A DNA stretch of 64,000 bases, taken from assembly GCF_001870735.1 (NCBI RefSeq), contig NZ_MORL01000004.1:1-64000 (forward strand), read 5' to 3'. The stretch comes from Arsenicibacter rosenii. GTDB taxonomy: Bacteria > Bacteroidota > Bacteroidia > Cytophagales > Spirosomataceae. A program made the translations under genes and the position numbers. Below, one piece after another: positions 54,105 to 63,819 of the stretch (within the stretch, counting starts at the first letter, position 1; the number at the start of each line of letters is the position of its first letter). Below the pieces are notes generated by a model, which saw only the letters and a list, made by a program, of their open reading frames with translations, was not told the origin of the DNA and made no database searches.

Positions 54105-56459
54105 ATGGCACAGGCAGGCTACGAAACCGATAATGAAGAACGGATGCGCTTTGCGCTGGAATCAGCCCAAATGGGTATATGGGACCTTGACCCTGTCAAT
54201 GAAATCATTCATTGGGATGAACGCTGCCAGCAACTTTACGGCTTTTCACAACATACGATCATCACCTACAGAGAGGTGTTGAAACATATTCATCCGGCCG
54301 ATCAGCAAACAGTCGATTCGGCGGTAAAACGAGCGCTGGACCCCAACTCTGACGGGCGCTATTACTGCGTTTTCCGGACCATTGGTGCCGAAGACCATAA
54401 ACTGCGCTGGCTACGTTGCCAGGGGAAGGTTTACTTTGATGATCAGCATGTTGCCTATCGGTTTGCCGGTACCGCCATTGACGTCACCGATGAAATAAAC
54501 ACCAAGCATCAGCTGGCTGAAAGTGAAACCCGTTTCAGTAAAATGATTGAGCAGGCCCCCGTTGCCGTGGGTGTCTTACGTGGTGAAAACCTGATTATAG
54601 AATCCGCCAATGCCATGCTGCTGACGGTATGGGGTAAAACCAGCGCGGTTCTTGGCCTGCCCCTTCTGGCAGGTTTACCCGAGTTGGTCGGACAGCCGTT
54701 TCCCGATATTCTGGCCGATGTCTACCAAACCGGAGTACCCTACACCGGTTTTAATGCAAAGGTCTTTTTATTCAGAAACAATACGCTTGAAGAGGCGTGG
54801 TTCAACTTTGTATACGCCCCTCTCAACGAAATCAACCAGGCAAACCGGGGCATTATGGTGGTGGCTTATGAGGTCACGAGTCAGGTTTTATCACAGAAAG
54901 AGCTGGTTGAAAGTGAGTTACGATTTAAGACCCTGATTGACGAGGCGCCTATTGCTACCGCCGTTTATCAGGGGAAAGACATGGTTATTCAGCTGGCGAA
55001 CGAAGCCATGCTCAAGGTCTGGGGTAAAGAACCGGATGTCATCGGCAAAAAACTGGCAGAAGCCCTCCCTGAGCTGGAAGGGCAGCCGTTTCATGAGTTG
55101 CTGGCCACTGTGTACGAAACCGGTGTGCCCTACCAGGCCGAAGAAGACCGCGCCGATCTGGTTGTTGACGGCAAACTGCAAAGCTATTATTTCAACTTCA
55201 CGTATAAACCCCTCCGCAATTCGCAGGGCGACATTTACGCGATCCTGAATATGGCTGTCGATGTGACAAATCTGGTACACAACCGGCGGAAGGTCCGCCA
55301 GGCCGAAGAACAGCTCCGGACGGCGATCGAAGCCGCCCAGCTCGGGACATGGCGTATCAACATTCAGGAGCGTCAGGCGTTCTTTTCGGAGCGGCTTCGT
55401 CAATGGTTTGGCTTCGAACAAACCAGCATTGATCCCAAAGAAGGGGTCATTGCGATACACCCCAAAGACCGCCCCCGATTTATTGAAAAAGCCAAAAAGA
55501 CGCTTGAATCCGGCACCAATGGCTACTATGAAGATGAATACACCATTGTGCACCTGATCACCCGTCAGGAGCGGGTTGTTCGTTCCGTAGGCCGTGTGTT
55601 TTTCAACGATGACGGCATTCCCCATCTGATTATCGGAACCGTACAGGATATTACAGCCCAGAAACTGGCTGAGCAGGAGCTGGAGCGCCTCGTTCAACAA
55701 CGCACCGAGCAACTACGCAAACTTAATGTCAACCTGCAGCAATCCAATCAGGAACTGGAACGGTTTGCTTACATTGCATCGCACGACTTGCAGGAACCAT
55801 TACGTAAGATACAGTCATTCAGCAGCTTACTACAGGCAGAGTTTAGCGATAAGCTCGGCCACTCCGCAACCGGATTACTTGACCGGATAGAAGCATCGGC
55901 CAACCGGATGTCGCTGCTCATTAAGGATATCCTGAATTTTTCGCGGATTAACCAGCAGGAGCAACCGATGCAGCGGGTCGACCTTAATCGGGTTATCCGT
56001 GATGTAATGAATGACCTTGAGCTATTGCTTTCTGAAAAAAACGGGCACATCAGTTTCGAAAACCTCTGCACCATTGATGCCGTTCCGCTACAGATTTATC
56101 AGCTGTTTTATAATCTCATCAGCAACTCCCTGAAATTCAGCCAGGCAGGCCTTCCGCCATTGATCACCATCTCGTCGACCATTATGCCGCATTTGCCGGA
56201 TGGGGCCGAAACCGGTATGGGGTCTGATTACTGCGAAATACTGGTAACAGACAATGGAATCGGTTTCAACCCGAAGTATGCCCAGCAAATTTTCGGCTTG
56301 TTCCAGCGGCTGCACAGCAAAAATCAGTACGAAGGCACCGGCATCGGGCTTGCCCTCTGCCAACGCATTGTGGCTAATCATGCCGGTCAGATTTCGGCGG
56401 TTTCAGAAGAAGGGAAAGGGGCGATATTCCGCATTATTCTGCCCTGCCGACACGCCTAG
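54105..56459 (+). CDS. Soluble four-PAS sensor histidine kinase
   Basis: A 784-residue cytosolic kinase. Four PAS regions are seen (about 8-130, 140-260, 265-390 and 400-520), the second and third being near duplicates (VGQPFPDILADVYQTGVPY, EGQPFHELLATVYETGVPY). A coiled linker leads to HisKA with phospho-acceptor H560 (IASHDLQEPLRKIQ) and an HATPase domain to the end (DNGIGF, GTGIGLAL). No membrane span. The GTG at 54066 upstream is open, but ATG 54105 fits better. It shares the H-box sequence with the kinases at 15894 and 58968. Confidence 0.9.
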   Translation: MAQAGYETDNEERMRFALESAQMGIWDLDPVNEIIHWDERCQQLYGFSQHTIITYREVLKHIHPADQQTVDSAVKRALDPNSDGRYYCVFRTIGAEDHKLRWLRCQGKVYFDDQHVAYRFAGTAIDVTDEINTKHQLAESETRFSKMIEQAPVAVGVLRGENLIIESANAMLLTVWGKTSAVLGLPLLAGLPELVGQPFPDILADVYQTGVPYTGFNAKVFLFRNNTLEEAWFNFVYAPLNEINQANRGIMVVAYEVTSQVLSQKELVESELRFKTLIDEAPIATAVYQGKDMVIQLANEAMLKVWGKEPDVIGKKLAEALPELEGQPFHELLATVYETGVPYQAEEDRADLVVDGKLQSYYFNFTYKPLRNSQGDIYAILNMAVDVTNLVHNRRKVRQAEEQLRTAIEAAQLGTWRINIQERQAFFSERLRQWFGFEQTSIDPKEGVIAIHPKDRPRFIEKAKKTLESGTNGYYEDEYTIVHLITRQERVVRSVGRVFFNDDGIPHLIIGTVQDITAQKLAEQELERLVQQRTEQLRKLNVNLQQSNQELERFAYIASHDLQEPLRKIQSFSSLLQAEFSDKLGHSATGLLDRIEASANRMSLLIKDILNFSRINQQEQPMQRVDLNRVIRDVMNDLELLLSEKNGHISFENLCTIDAVPLQIYQLFYNLISNSLKFSQAGLPPLITISSTIMPHLPDGAETGMGSDYCEILVTDNGIGFNPKYAQQIFGLFQRLHSKNQYEGTGIGLALCQRIVANHAGQISAVSEEGKGAIFRIILPCRHA

Positions 56460-56574
56460 TTTAAAAAAGAAGGCAAGACCGGACTGTCATAACGGAACAG
56501 GAACGGTAAGAATGATCTCTGGAAGGCGCGCCCCTTTTCACAGAGGAAACTACTTTAAAAATCCGTGAAAGCCG

Positions 56575-56582
56575 TACCTTTG
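56575..56582 (+). promoter_or_regulatory. -7 promoter box TACCTTTG overlapping a GTG codon
   Basis: Exact TAnnTTTG match whose last G is the first base of the GTG at 56582. Transcription from it would start after that codon, which favours a start at the TTG 56606 for the aminotransferase. Confidence 0.55.
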
Positions 56583-56605
56583 TGACAGACCAGTTTTATT
56601 TTCCA

Positions 56606-57820
56606 TTGCAGCAAATTACGCATCGGCAGCTTTTTTTTCAGCATGTTGCCCAGACATCTGATTTTCCCCTTGCCCTGGAAATCGACCGGGCAGAAGGCAT
56701 TTATCTGTATGGCCACGGGGGCCAGGCGTATATTGACCTGATTTCCGGAATCGGCGTCAGTAATGTCGGCCACCGGCACCCGGCCATCCTGGCGGCTATT
56801 CAGGAGCAGCTCGATCATTACATGCACCTGATGGTATACGGGGAATATGTGCAGAGCCCGCAAACCCGGCTCGCACACGCCCTGAGCCAGACCTTGCCGG
56901 CCGCCCTGAGCAATGTGTATTTTACCAACTCCGGTACCGAAGCCGTGGAGGGCGCCATGAAACTCGCCAAACGCTACACCGGCCGCACTGAAATCATCAG
57001 TTGTTTCAACGCCTACCATGGCTCTACCCAGGGCGCGTTGTCTTTATCGGGCGAAGAGAATTTCAAGCGTAATTTCCGGCCTTTACTCCCCGACATCCGT
57101 CACATCCAACACGGCCACTGGCCTCATCTCGAACACATTACCAAACGGACAGCGGCGGTGATCATGGAAGTCGTGCAGGGCGAAGCCGGGGTACGGGTTC
57201 CGGACCCGGCCTATCTGCGGGCCGTCAGAGCGCGCTGTACAGACGTCGGAGCCTTGCTGGTTTTCGATGAAATTCAGACTGGTTTCGGCCGTACAGGTAC
57301 GTTCTGGGCATTCCAGGGCTTTGGCGAACCGATTGTCCCCGACATCCTGCTCTGCGCAAAGGGGATGGGTGGCGGTATGCCCATAGGCGCGTTTATCAGC
57401 TCACCCGACATCATGGGTGTGTTTAAAGAAAACCCGATTCTGGGACACATCACTACCTTTGGCGGCCATCCGGTTTCGGCGGCGGCTTCCCTGGCTACGC
57501 TCCAAACCATTCTGGCCAACAACCTTTACCAGCAAGCCGAAGCCAAAGGCCGGTTGATCAGAGACTTACTGGTTCACCCGAAACTGCTTGAGATTCGCGG
57601 TAAAGGGCTGATGCTGGCGGCCGGCATGGAGTCATTCGAGGTACTTAAACCAGTCATCGACCGCGCGATTAGTTTTGGCGATCAGCCCGGCCAAACCGGT
57701 GTCATTACGGACTGGTTTCTGTTCTGTAACAACGCCATGCGCATTGCTCCTCCCCTGACCATCACCGAAGACGAAATCCGGCAAGCCTGCGGCATTATCC
57801 TTCAGGCCCTCGAAGGGTGA
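56606..57820 (+). CDS. Class III aminotransferase
   Basis: A 404-residue (412 from the upstream GTG) PLP-dependent enzyme of the ornithine/acetylornithine/4-aminobutyrate aminotransferase group. Blocks: YFTNSGTEAVEGAMKLAKRY, the PLP-contact ISCFNAYHGSTQGAL, DEIQTGFGRTG, and the Schiff-base lysine in LLCAKGMGGGMPIGAF. The substrate within the group cannot be fixed. The GTG at 56582 coincides with the end of a -7 box, so TTG at 56606 (MQQITHRQLF) is preferred. Confidence 0.9.
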   Translation: MQQITHRQLFFQHVAQTSDFPLALEIDRAEGIYLYGHGGQAYIDLISGIGVSNVGHRHPAILAAIQEQLDHYMHLMVYGEYVQSPQTRLAHALSQTLPAALSNVYFTNSGTEAVEGAMKLAKRYTGRTEIISCFNAYHGSTQGALSLSGEENFKRNFRPLLPDIRHIQHGHWPHLEHITKRTAAVIMEVVQGEAGVRVPDPAYLRAVRARCTDVGALLVFDEIQTGFGRTGTFWAFQGFGEPIVPDILLCAKGMGGGMPIGAFISSPDIMGVFKENPILGHITTFGGHPVSAAASLATLQTILANNLYQQAEAKGRLIRDLLVHPKLLEIRGKGLMLAAGMESFEVLKPVIDRAISFGDQPGQTGVITDWFLFCNNAMRIAPPLTITEDEIRQACGIILQALEG

Positions 57821-57859
57821 TGGCAGCGGCGGTATGTTGCCGGATATAGACCTTCCGGT

Positions 57860-57908
57860 ATCAACCATCCAGTATCAACCAGCAACCATCCAGTATCAAC
57901 CATCCAGC
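57860..57908. repeat. CCATCCAGTATCAA repeat, copy 3 of the CAACCA family
   Basis: TATCAACCATCCAG words repeated about three times just before the GNAT start codon. An open frame runs through it but gives only repeated TIQYQP residues, so it is treated as non-coding. Confidence 0.5.
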
Positions 57909-58433
57909 ATGCATACTGAACAGATTGTACCGGCGACACCGGCCGACATACCAGCGCTCAATAGCCTGGTGAATAGTGCTTACCGTGGCGAGAGTTCCAA
58001 ACAAGGCTGGACCACCGAAGCCGATTTACTCGACGGGGTCCGGACAACAGAACAGGACCTCACTGCTATGCTGACGAGTCCAACTGCGTGCATTCTGACG
58101 CTACGGATAAATCAGCAGTTGAAAGGTTGTGTTTTTCTTGATAAACAAGGCGATGATTTGTACCTTGGTATGCTGACTGTTGATCCGTACGCACAAGCGC
58201 AGGGCATTGGCCGGAGACTCATCGAAGCCGCTGAAAACTATGCACTTGACCATCATTGCAACGCCGTTGTCATGACCGTGATTACCCTCCGTCACGAACT
58301 GATAGCGTGGTATGAGCGGCGGGGATATCAACGGACAGGCATCCTGAAACCTTTTCCAAAAGATCCCTCATTTGGGACTCCCCGAAAAGAGCTTTCGTTT
58401 GAAGTTTTAAGAAAAGGGCTTAAATCAGTTTAA
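57909..58433 (+). CDS. GNAT-family N-acetyltransferase
   Basis: A 174-residue acetyltransferase. The acetyl-CoA-binding motif A is LGMLTVDPYAQAQGIGRRLI (Q/RxxGxG/A as QAQGIG), with the later strand VVMTVITLRHELIAWYERRG (Y-ERRGY) typical of the family. The substrate is unknown. ATG at 57909 starts right after a repeat spacer. Confidence 0.88.
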   Translation: MHTEQIVPATPADIPALNSLVNSAYRGESSKQGWTTEADLLDGVRTTEQDLTAMLTSPTACILTLRINQQLKGCVFLDKQGDDLYLGMLTVDPYAQAQGIGRRLIEAAENYALDHHCNAVVMTVITLRHELIAWYERRGYQRTGILKPFPKDPSFGTPRKELSFEVLRKGLKSV

Positions 58434-58496
58434 GCTATTAACTATACAGTAACTTATTGACTGAAAAATCGTAAGTTTACTGGTAAATACTTACCT

Positions 58497-58889
58497 ATGG
58501 CCCAGCAAAAAATGTGTTTCCTGGTAGACGACGATATTGACGATCAGGAAATTTTCGCAATGGCATTACATAAAGTAGATCCGGCTATTGCCTGTATTTT
58601 TGCCAACGACGGCATTGATGCGCTCACAAAGCTTCAACAGGATCAATCCTTCATCCCGCATTACATTTTTCTGGACCTGAACATGCCCCGCATGAACGGC
58701 CGGCAGTGTTTAGTTGAGCTGAAAAAGATAGATCGCTTAAGTCAGGTACCGGTAATTATGTATTCGACGTCATCCGAACAAAAGGATATCAGCGAAACGA
58801 AAGCCCTCGGCGCCACCGATTATGTTGCGAAACCGCCCAGCATTTCCATTCTGACGCAGGCTTTAACTCATATCTTTGCGAAATACTGA
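58497..58889 (+). CDS. Single-domain response regulator
   Basis: A 130-residue receiver without output domain. Acidic residues D11-D12-D13, phospho-acceptor D60 (FLDLNMPRMNG), Ser/Thr cluster STSS and the lysine K112 (VAKPP). It begins 63 bp after the GNAT gene and lies 78 bp before the hybrid kinase gene, so the pair probably works together in a phosphorelay. Confidence 0.92.
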   Translation: MAQQKMCFLVDDDIDDQEIFAMALHKVDPAIACIFANDGIDALTKLQQDQSFIPHYIFLDLNMPRMNGRQCLVELKKIDRLSQVPVIMYSTSSEQKDISETKALGATDYVAKPPSISILTQALTHIFAKY

Positions 58890-58967
58890 GAAAATCAGTG
58901 ATTAATTATTTGATTTGTCAGTCAGATCATAGACTTAGATCGTACTGATAAACTCAACGTTATAGTT

Positions 58968-61900
58968 ATGGTACATAAGGGACAGCCAATACCGGAGTTC
59001 CTTCAGGGTGGCGGTGAAACCGGTCAGCTCATCCGCGCTATTGACTGGTCCTTAACACCCTTAGGCCCGGTCGACGAGTGGCCTCAAAGCCTGAAAACAT
59101 GCATCCGGATTATTCTGACCTCCAGTCAGCCCATGTTTGTCTGGTGGGGTGATCAACTGATTAATCTTTATAATGACCCCTACCGCTCCATTCTGGGCGG
59201 CAAACACCCGGAAGCATTAGGGCAGCCGGCATCAGTTGTCTGGCATGAGATCTGGGATGCCGCCGGATCACGTGCGGGGCGGGTTATGCGCGAAAATGTA
59301 GGTACCTACGACGAAGCGCTGCTGCTGATTATGGAGCGGAACGGATACCCTGAGGAAACGTACTATACCTTCTCCTACAGTCCTGTTCCGGGTGACCATG
59401 GCGGGACCCATGGCATCATCTGCGCCAATACTGACGAAACAGAACGGATCATCAATGAGCGGCACATCCGGACCCTGAAGGATATCGGCAATGCCATACT
59501 TGATAATCAATCTATTGAAGAGGTTTATGAAGCGACCATGCTGGCCTTACAGAAAAACCCGCAGGATTTTCCGTTTGCCGTCCTCTATCAGCTGGATTAT
59601 GAACAACAAACGGCAACCCTGGTCGGTAATACGGATCCGGCTTCGGCTTCTACCTTAGCGATTCCGCAGGTTGCTTTGCAGGATAATACGCCGACGGCTA
59701 TGCTGCTGCGTGAAGCATGGCCGTCGGCGGGCACGGCTACGCTTACCGACCTGAACGGCTGGTTTACAGGGCTACCCACCGGCTCGTGGTCACAGCCACC
59801 GGTAAAGGCGCTGTTGCAACCGGTATTGCTGAGCAACACCGGTCAGCCGCTGACGGTGCTGATCGTCGGCCTGAATCCCTACCGGCTTCTGGACGAACGC
59901 TACCTCGGCTTCTTCAAACTCATTGCAGATCAGATCGGTACGGGAATTACGAATGTACGGGCCTACGAAGAAGAACGCCGGCGCACGGAAGCCCTTATGG
60001 AGCTGGACCGGGCCAAAACGACTTTTTTCAGCAACATCAGCCATGAGTTCAGAACGCCGTTGACGCTAATGCTCGGTCAGCTGGAAGAACTGCTCAATGA
60101 GCCGGATTCTACCTTAAACTTTGTTGAGCGAAACCGCATAGAATCGAGTCACCGGAATGCGATGCGGCTGCTGAGGCTGGTTAATTCGTTGCTGGATTTC
60201 AGCCGTTTAGAAGCAAAACGTACACAAGCCCGCTTCTTCCCGACCGACCTCGGACAGATAACGGCCGACCTTGCCAGCAGCTTTCAGTCGCTCGTGGATC
60301 AGGTAGGCCTCCAACTGCATATTTCCTGTAATTTAAACGGTCTTGACGTATATGTTGACCGTGACATGTGGGAGAAAATTGTGCTCAATCTTCTCTCCAA
60401 CGCGTTTAAATATACGTTGCAGGGCAGCATTTCGGTTTCGCTTACCAATGAGGGCGAACATATTGTACTGCGGGTGAGTGACACCGGTGTAGGTATTCCG
60501 GCGGGGGAAATCCCCCGTATGTTTGACCGGTTCCACCGCATTGCCAACTCCACAGGGCGGACTCACGAAGGGACCGGTATCGGCCTCTCACTGGTTCATG
60601 AACTGGTCGGGCTACACCACGGTATGATCTCCGTTGACAGTGAGTTGGGGAAGGGCAGCACGTTTACGGTCAAACTCCTGCACGGAAAAAATCATTTACC
60701 ACCGGATCAGGTTTCAGACATACGGGATACCCAATATGAGTCGATCATACCGGATTTGTTTGTGAAAGAGGCCCTGAGCCTGAGCGATACCAGCCGTATA
60801 GCCGACAGTGAGCCTCAACCGGAGATGCAGCCTGCGGTTGCTTCGTCAGAGAAAACAACAGCACGGGTACTGATTGTTGATGACAATCCGGATATGCGCG
60901 CCTATATCCGGCGTCTGACTATGCGTGAATTCGATGTCGAAACGGCGCAAAACGGGCAGGAGGCATTAACCATAGTGCAGCAACATCAGCCGGATTTGAT
61001 TGTCAGTGATATCATGATGCCGGTCCTCGACGGCATCGGCCTGCTGCGTGCCCTGAAAAACAATCCGGAAACGGCCGCCATACCGGTTATTTTTCTGTCG
61101 GCCAGGGCGGGAGAAGAGGCCCGGATCGAAGGGTACGACATCGGGGCCGACGATTACCTGGTTAAACCGTTTTCGGCAAAAGAGCTGCTGGCCCGCATCC
61201 GGTCACAGATTAAGCTGTCGCGGATACGGAAACAGAATTCGGCCCACCTGCAAAGCCTGTTCCTGCAGGCCCCGGTTGGTATCGGGCTCTATCGCGGGCG
61301 GGAATGCCGCATTGAACTGGCTAACGATATCATGCTTCGCTATTGGGGGCGCACCCGTGAAGAAGTAATCAATAAGCCTTTGTTCGACGCCCTGCCCGAG
61401 GTAAAAGGGCAGCCGTTTGAGGCCATTGTAAAAAACGTCTTTGATACCGGTGTTCCCTTCATAGCCAACGAAATTCCGGCTACCTTGCTTAACAACGGCT
61501 TGTTAAAGACCATTTACGTTAAGCTTATTTTTACGCCTCTGCGCGAAGAAGACGGGACGATTTCCGGAATTATGGGCCTCGCACACGACATTACCGACAT
61601 GGTACTTGCCCGTCAGCAGGCCCAGCACAGCGCCGATGAGCTGGAACGTAAAGTACAGGAACGGACGTGGGAGATTCTGCGGAAAAACGAAGAACTGGTT
61701 ATTCAGAAAGAGTTTGTCGAAACCATATTCGACGCGTCGGCCCATGTGATTGCCGTACTGGATACCGAACTGAACTTTACTGCTGTTAACCGGAAATTTG
61801 AGCAGCTTTACAAACACGACCGGAATCAGGTGTTAGGGCGTGGCTATCTCGAAGTGTTCCCCGCTGCCCGTGGTTCAAAAGCCCATCAGGACTCACTCGA

Positions 61901-62792
61901 TGCCCTGGCGGGACATTACCGGCACAATACCATCACCTATTCAACGGTCATCAATGGTTTTTTCGAAAACTACTTTATTCCGCTCCGCAAAAAAGATGAA
62001 ATCTACGGTGTACTGATTTTGTCGCATGATGTTACGGAGCTCGTAGAAGCTACGCAGAAGATTGAACGAACCAACAAGGAACTGGTGCAGATCAACCATG
62101 AGCTGGAACAGTTTGCCTACATTGCCAGCCATGACTTGCAGGAACCGCTCCGTAAAATTCAGACCTTTGCCGATCTGCTGGCCTTTAATCTGACCGATTC
62201 TGAGATGGCAGGCCACTATCTGGGCAAAATTACGTCCTCGGCACAACGCATGGCCCAGCTCATCAAAGCAGTGCTGGATTATTCGCGGTTATCTAAAAAG
62301 GACGAACTCTTTACAGAGGTTGATCTGAATGTCATTCTGGATCATATCCTGATTGACCTTGAGCTACTGATAGAGCAGAAGAATGTAGCCATTCAGCGTA
62401 CCGTGTTGCCAACGGTAAAAGGCATTCCGCTCCAGCTTTCCCAGCTCTTTACCAACCTGATAACCAACGCCATCAAATTTTCTGACCAAACCCCGGCCAT
62501 CTCCGTTTGGGCCGAGAATGTGCCGCTGAACGAACTGAAGCAATTGAACCGCCTCAGTCCTGACCGGCCGTTTATCAAGGTGATGGTACAGGACAACGGC
62601 ATCGGATTTGACGCAAAATATGCCGAACAAATTTTCACGATCTTTCACCGCCTCCACGACCGTAGTACCTATGTGGGAACCGGCATCGGGCTGGCCATGT
62701 GTAAAAAGATCGCGGAGAATCATAAAGGCACGATTCTGGCCACCGCTCAGGCAGGTTCCGGGGCTACGTTCTCCGTCTACCTGCCACTCTGA
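58968..62792 (+). CDS. Hybrid histidine kinase with two complete kinase cores
   Basis: A 1274-residue soluble signalling protein. Order of domains: PAS-like (about 45-165), GAF-like (165-335), HisKA with H359 (SNISHEFRTPLTLM), HATPase (455-575), receiver (633-750) with D638/D639, phospho-acceptor D681 and K733, PAS (760-885), PAS (915-1030), a second HisKA with H1055 (IASHDLQEPLRKIQ) and a second HATPase (1150-1274). Both kinase cores keep their N and G boxes. No membrane span or DNA-binding domain is present. The upstream single receiver is a likely partner. Confidence 0.93.
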   Translation: MVHKGQPIPEFLQGGGETGQLIRAIDWSLTPLGPVDEWPQSLKTCIRIILTSSQPMFVWWGDQLINLYNDPYRSILGGKHPEALGQPASVVWHEIWDAAGSRAGRVMRENVGTYDEALLLIMERNGYPEETYYTFSYSPVPGDHGGTHGIICANTDETERIINERHIRTLKDIGNAILDNQSIEEVYEATMLALQKNPQDFPFAVLYQLDYEQQTATLVGNTDPASASTLAIPQVALQDNTPTAMLLREAWPSAGTATLTDLNGWFTGLPTGSWSQPPVKALLQPVLLSNTGQPLTVLIVGLNPYRLLDERYLGFFKLIADQIGTGITNVRAYEEERRRTEALMELDRAKTTFFSNISHEFRTPLTLMLGQLEELLNEPDSTLNFVERNRIESSHRNAMRLLRLVNSLLDFSRLEAKRTQARFFPTDLGQITADLASSFQSLVDQVGLQLHISCNLNGLDVYVDRDMWEKIVLNLLSNAFKYTLQGSISVSLTNEGEHIVLRVSDTGVGIPAGEIPRMFDRFHRIANSTGRTHEGTGIGLSLVHELVGLHHGMISVDSELGKGSTFTVKLLHGKNHLPPDQVSDIRDTQYESIIPDLFVKEALSLSDTSRIADSEPQPEMQPAVASSEKTTARVLIVDDNPDMRAYIRRLTMREFDVETAQNGQEALTIVQQHQPDLIVSDIMMPVLDGIGLLRALKNNPETAAIPVIFLSARAGEEARIEGYDIGADDYLVKPFSAKELLARIRSQIKLSRIRKQNSAHLQSLFLQAPVGIGLYRGRECRIELANDIMLRYWGRTREEVINKPLFDALPEVKGQPFEAIVKNVFDTGVPFIANEIPATLLNNGLLKTIYVKLIFTPLREEDGTISGIMGLAHDITDMVLARQQAQHSADELERKVQERTWEILRKNEELVIQKEFVETIFDASAHVIAVLDTELNFTAVNRKFEQLYKHDRNQVLGRGYLEVFPAARGSKAHQDSLDALAGHYRHNTITYSTVINGFFENYFIPLRKKDEIYGVLILSHDVTELVEATQKIERTNKELVQINHELEQFAYIASHDLQEPLRKIQTFADLLAFNLTDSEMAGHYLGKITSSAQRMAQLIKAVLDYSRLSKKDELFTEVDLNVILDHILIDLELLIEQKNVAIQRTVLPTVKGIPLQLSQLFTNLITNAIKFSDQTPAISVWAENVPLNELKQLNRLSPDRPFIKVMVQDNGIGFDAKYAEQIFTIFHRLHDRSTYVGTGIGLAMCKKIAENHKGTILATAQAGSGATFSVYLPL

Positions 62793-62837
62793 GACAAGAC
62801 AGGATTTGTATGATGGAATGCCTGGCCGGATTGGTTC

Positions 62838-62901
62838 CTGACAGGATTGCCGGATTTATAAGATGGCCTTTTTTAACGAACAAATCCAGTAATCCTGTCA
62901 G
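62838..62901. terminator. Hairpin between convergent genes
   Basis: CTGACAGGATT (62838-62848) and CGGATTT (62851-62857) pair with AAATCC (62882-62887) and AATCCTGTCAG (62891-62901). This type of CTGACAGGATT element is a common intergenic repeat in Cytophagales, by recollection; here it may terminate both genes. Confidence 0.6.
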
Positions 62902-62913
62902 CTTATCAGTACC

Positions 62914-63744
62914 TCAGGTTGGCGGGCCGAAGAGAATGGTCCAGGCTTGCCGGACAGACGTTGCGCGGCGCAGGTCCCGCCAGATGGCGACCCATTCGTG
63001 AAAGTTCAGGTAAATTACATCAAACGACTCAACCGGCTTTGTCAGGCCATAGACCGGCTTTTCGGCTTCCTCCGCAAACGTACCGAACAGGCGGTCCCAG
63101 AGGATAAAGGTGGTTCCGAAGTTTTTGTCCAGATAGGCCGCATTGGAGCCATGATGGACCCGGTGATGCGACGGCGTCACAAAAATAAACTCAACCCAGC
63201 GGGGCAGTTTCCCGATTACTTCGGTATGAATCCAGAATTGGTATAACAGATCCAGCTGGTAGCAGGTAAAGGTTATTGCCGGATGAATGCCCAGGCACCA
63301 GACCGGAATAAAAAACACAATTTTCAGGTACTGCGTCCACGAGTTACGGAACGAGGTCGACAGATTCAGGTGCTCCGACGAATGATGCGTTACGTGCGTC
63401 GCCCACCAGAAGCGCTGTTTATGGGCCACATAATGAGCGGTGTAGTTACAGAGATCGATGCCTGCATAGGCCAGTATCCAGACCCACCACGTATTGGGCA
63501 GCCGCCACGGAACCAGCTCGTAGAAAAACAGACTCATAGCCACCGTCGCGGCTTTCAGGATACCGTTGATGATCAGGCTACCTAATCCGATACCGACAGA
63601 CGCTTTAAAATCACCCGGATCATACGACCGGTGATGGTCATCGTGGCGGGTAAACCACCATTCCAGCAGAATGCAAAGGGCAATAAGGGGCACTGCGTAC
63701 AGCAACAGCGGCTGTACGTCCTGTTCAAAAGATTGTTGTTTCAT
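62914..63744 (-). CDS. Sterol desaturase/fatty acid hydroxylase family protein
   Basis: A 276-residue integral membrane protein with four or five hydrophobic spans and the histidine boxes of the family: HYVAHKQRFWWATH (HxxxH then HxxHH as HVTHHSSEH) and HRVHHGSN. These bind a di-iron centre used to oxidise lipids. The substrate (carotenoid, sterol-like or fatty acid) is unknown. The start at 63744 is preferred over 63768. It is convergent with the hybrid kinase. Confidence 0.9.
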   Translation of the reverse strand: MKQQSFEQDVQPLLLYAVPLIALCILLEWWFTRHDDHHRSYDPGDFKASVGIGLGSLIINGILKAATVAMSLFFYELVPWRLPNTWWVWILAYAGIDLCNYTAHYVAHKQRFWWATHVTHHSSEHLNLSTSFRNSWTQYLKIVFFIPVWCLGIHPAITFTCYQLDLLYQFWIHTEVIGKLPRWVEFIFVTPSHHRVHHGSNAAYLDKNFGTTFILWDRLFGTFAEEAEKPVYGLTKPVESFDVIYLNFHEWVAIWRDLRRATSVRQAWTILFGPPT

Positions 63745-63755
63745 AAGGATTGTCA

Positions 63756-63811
63756 CACGGAACAGCATTCCGTGCTATATGCATGGTACGTTGTAGTACA
63801 GAATGGCATTC
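63756..63811. repeat. GGAATG/CATTCC palindromes, related to 46022
   Basis: CACGGAA (63756-63762) with TTCCGTG (63768-63774), and GAATGGCATTC (63801-63811), share the GGAATGnCATTCC core of the palindrome at 46022-46040. Confidence 0.4.
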
Positions 63812-63819
63812 CGGTTTAT

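Noticed and set aside
57834-57908. Amino extension of the GNAT gene
   Set aside because: It would encode only a repeat-derived stretch (TIQYQP twice); the domain begins after 57909.
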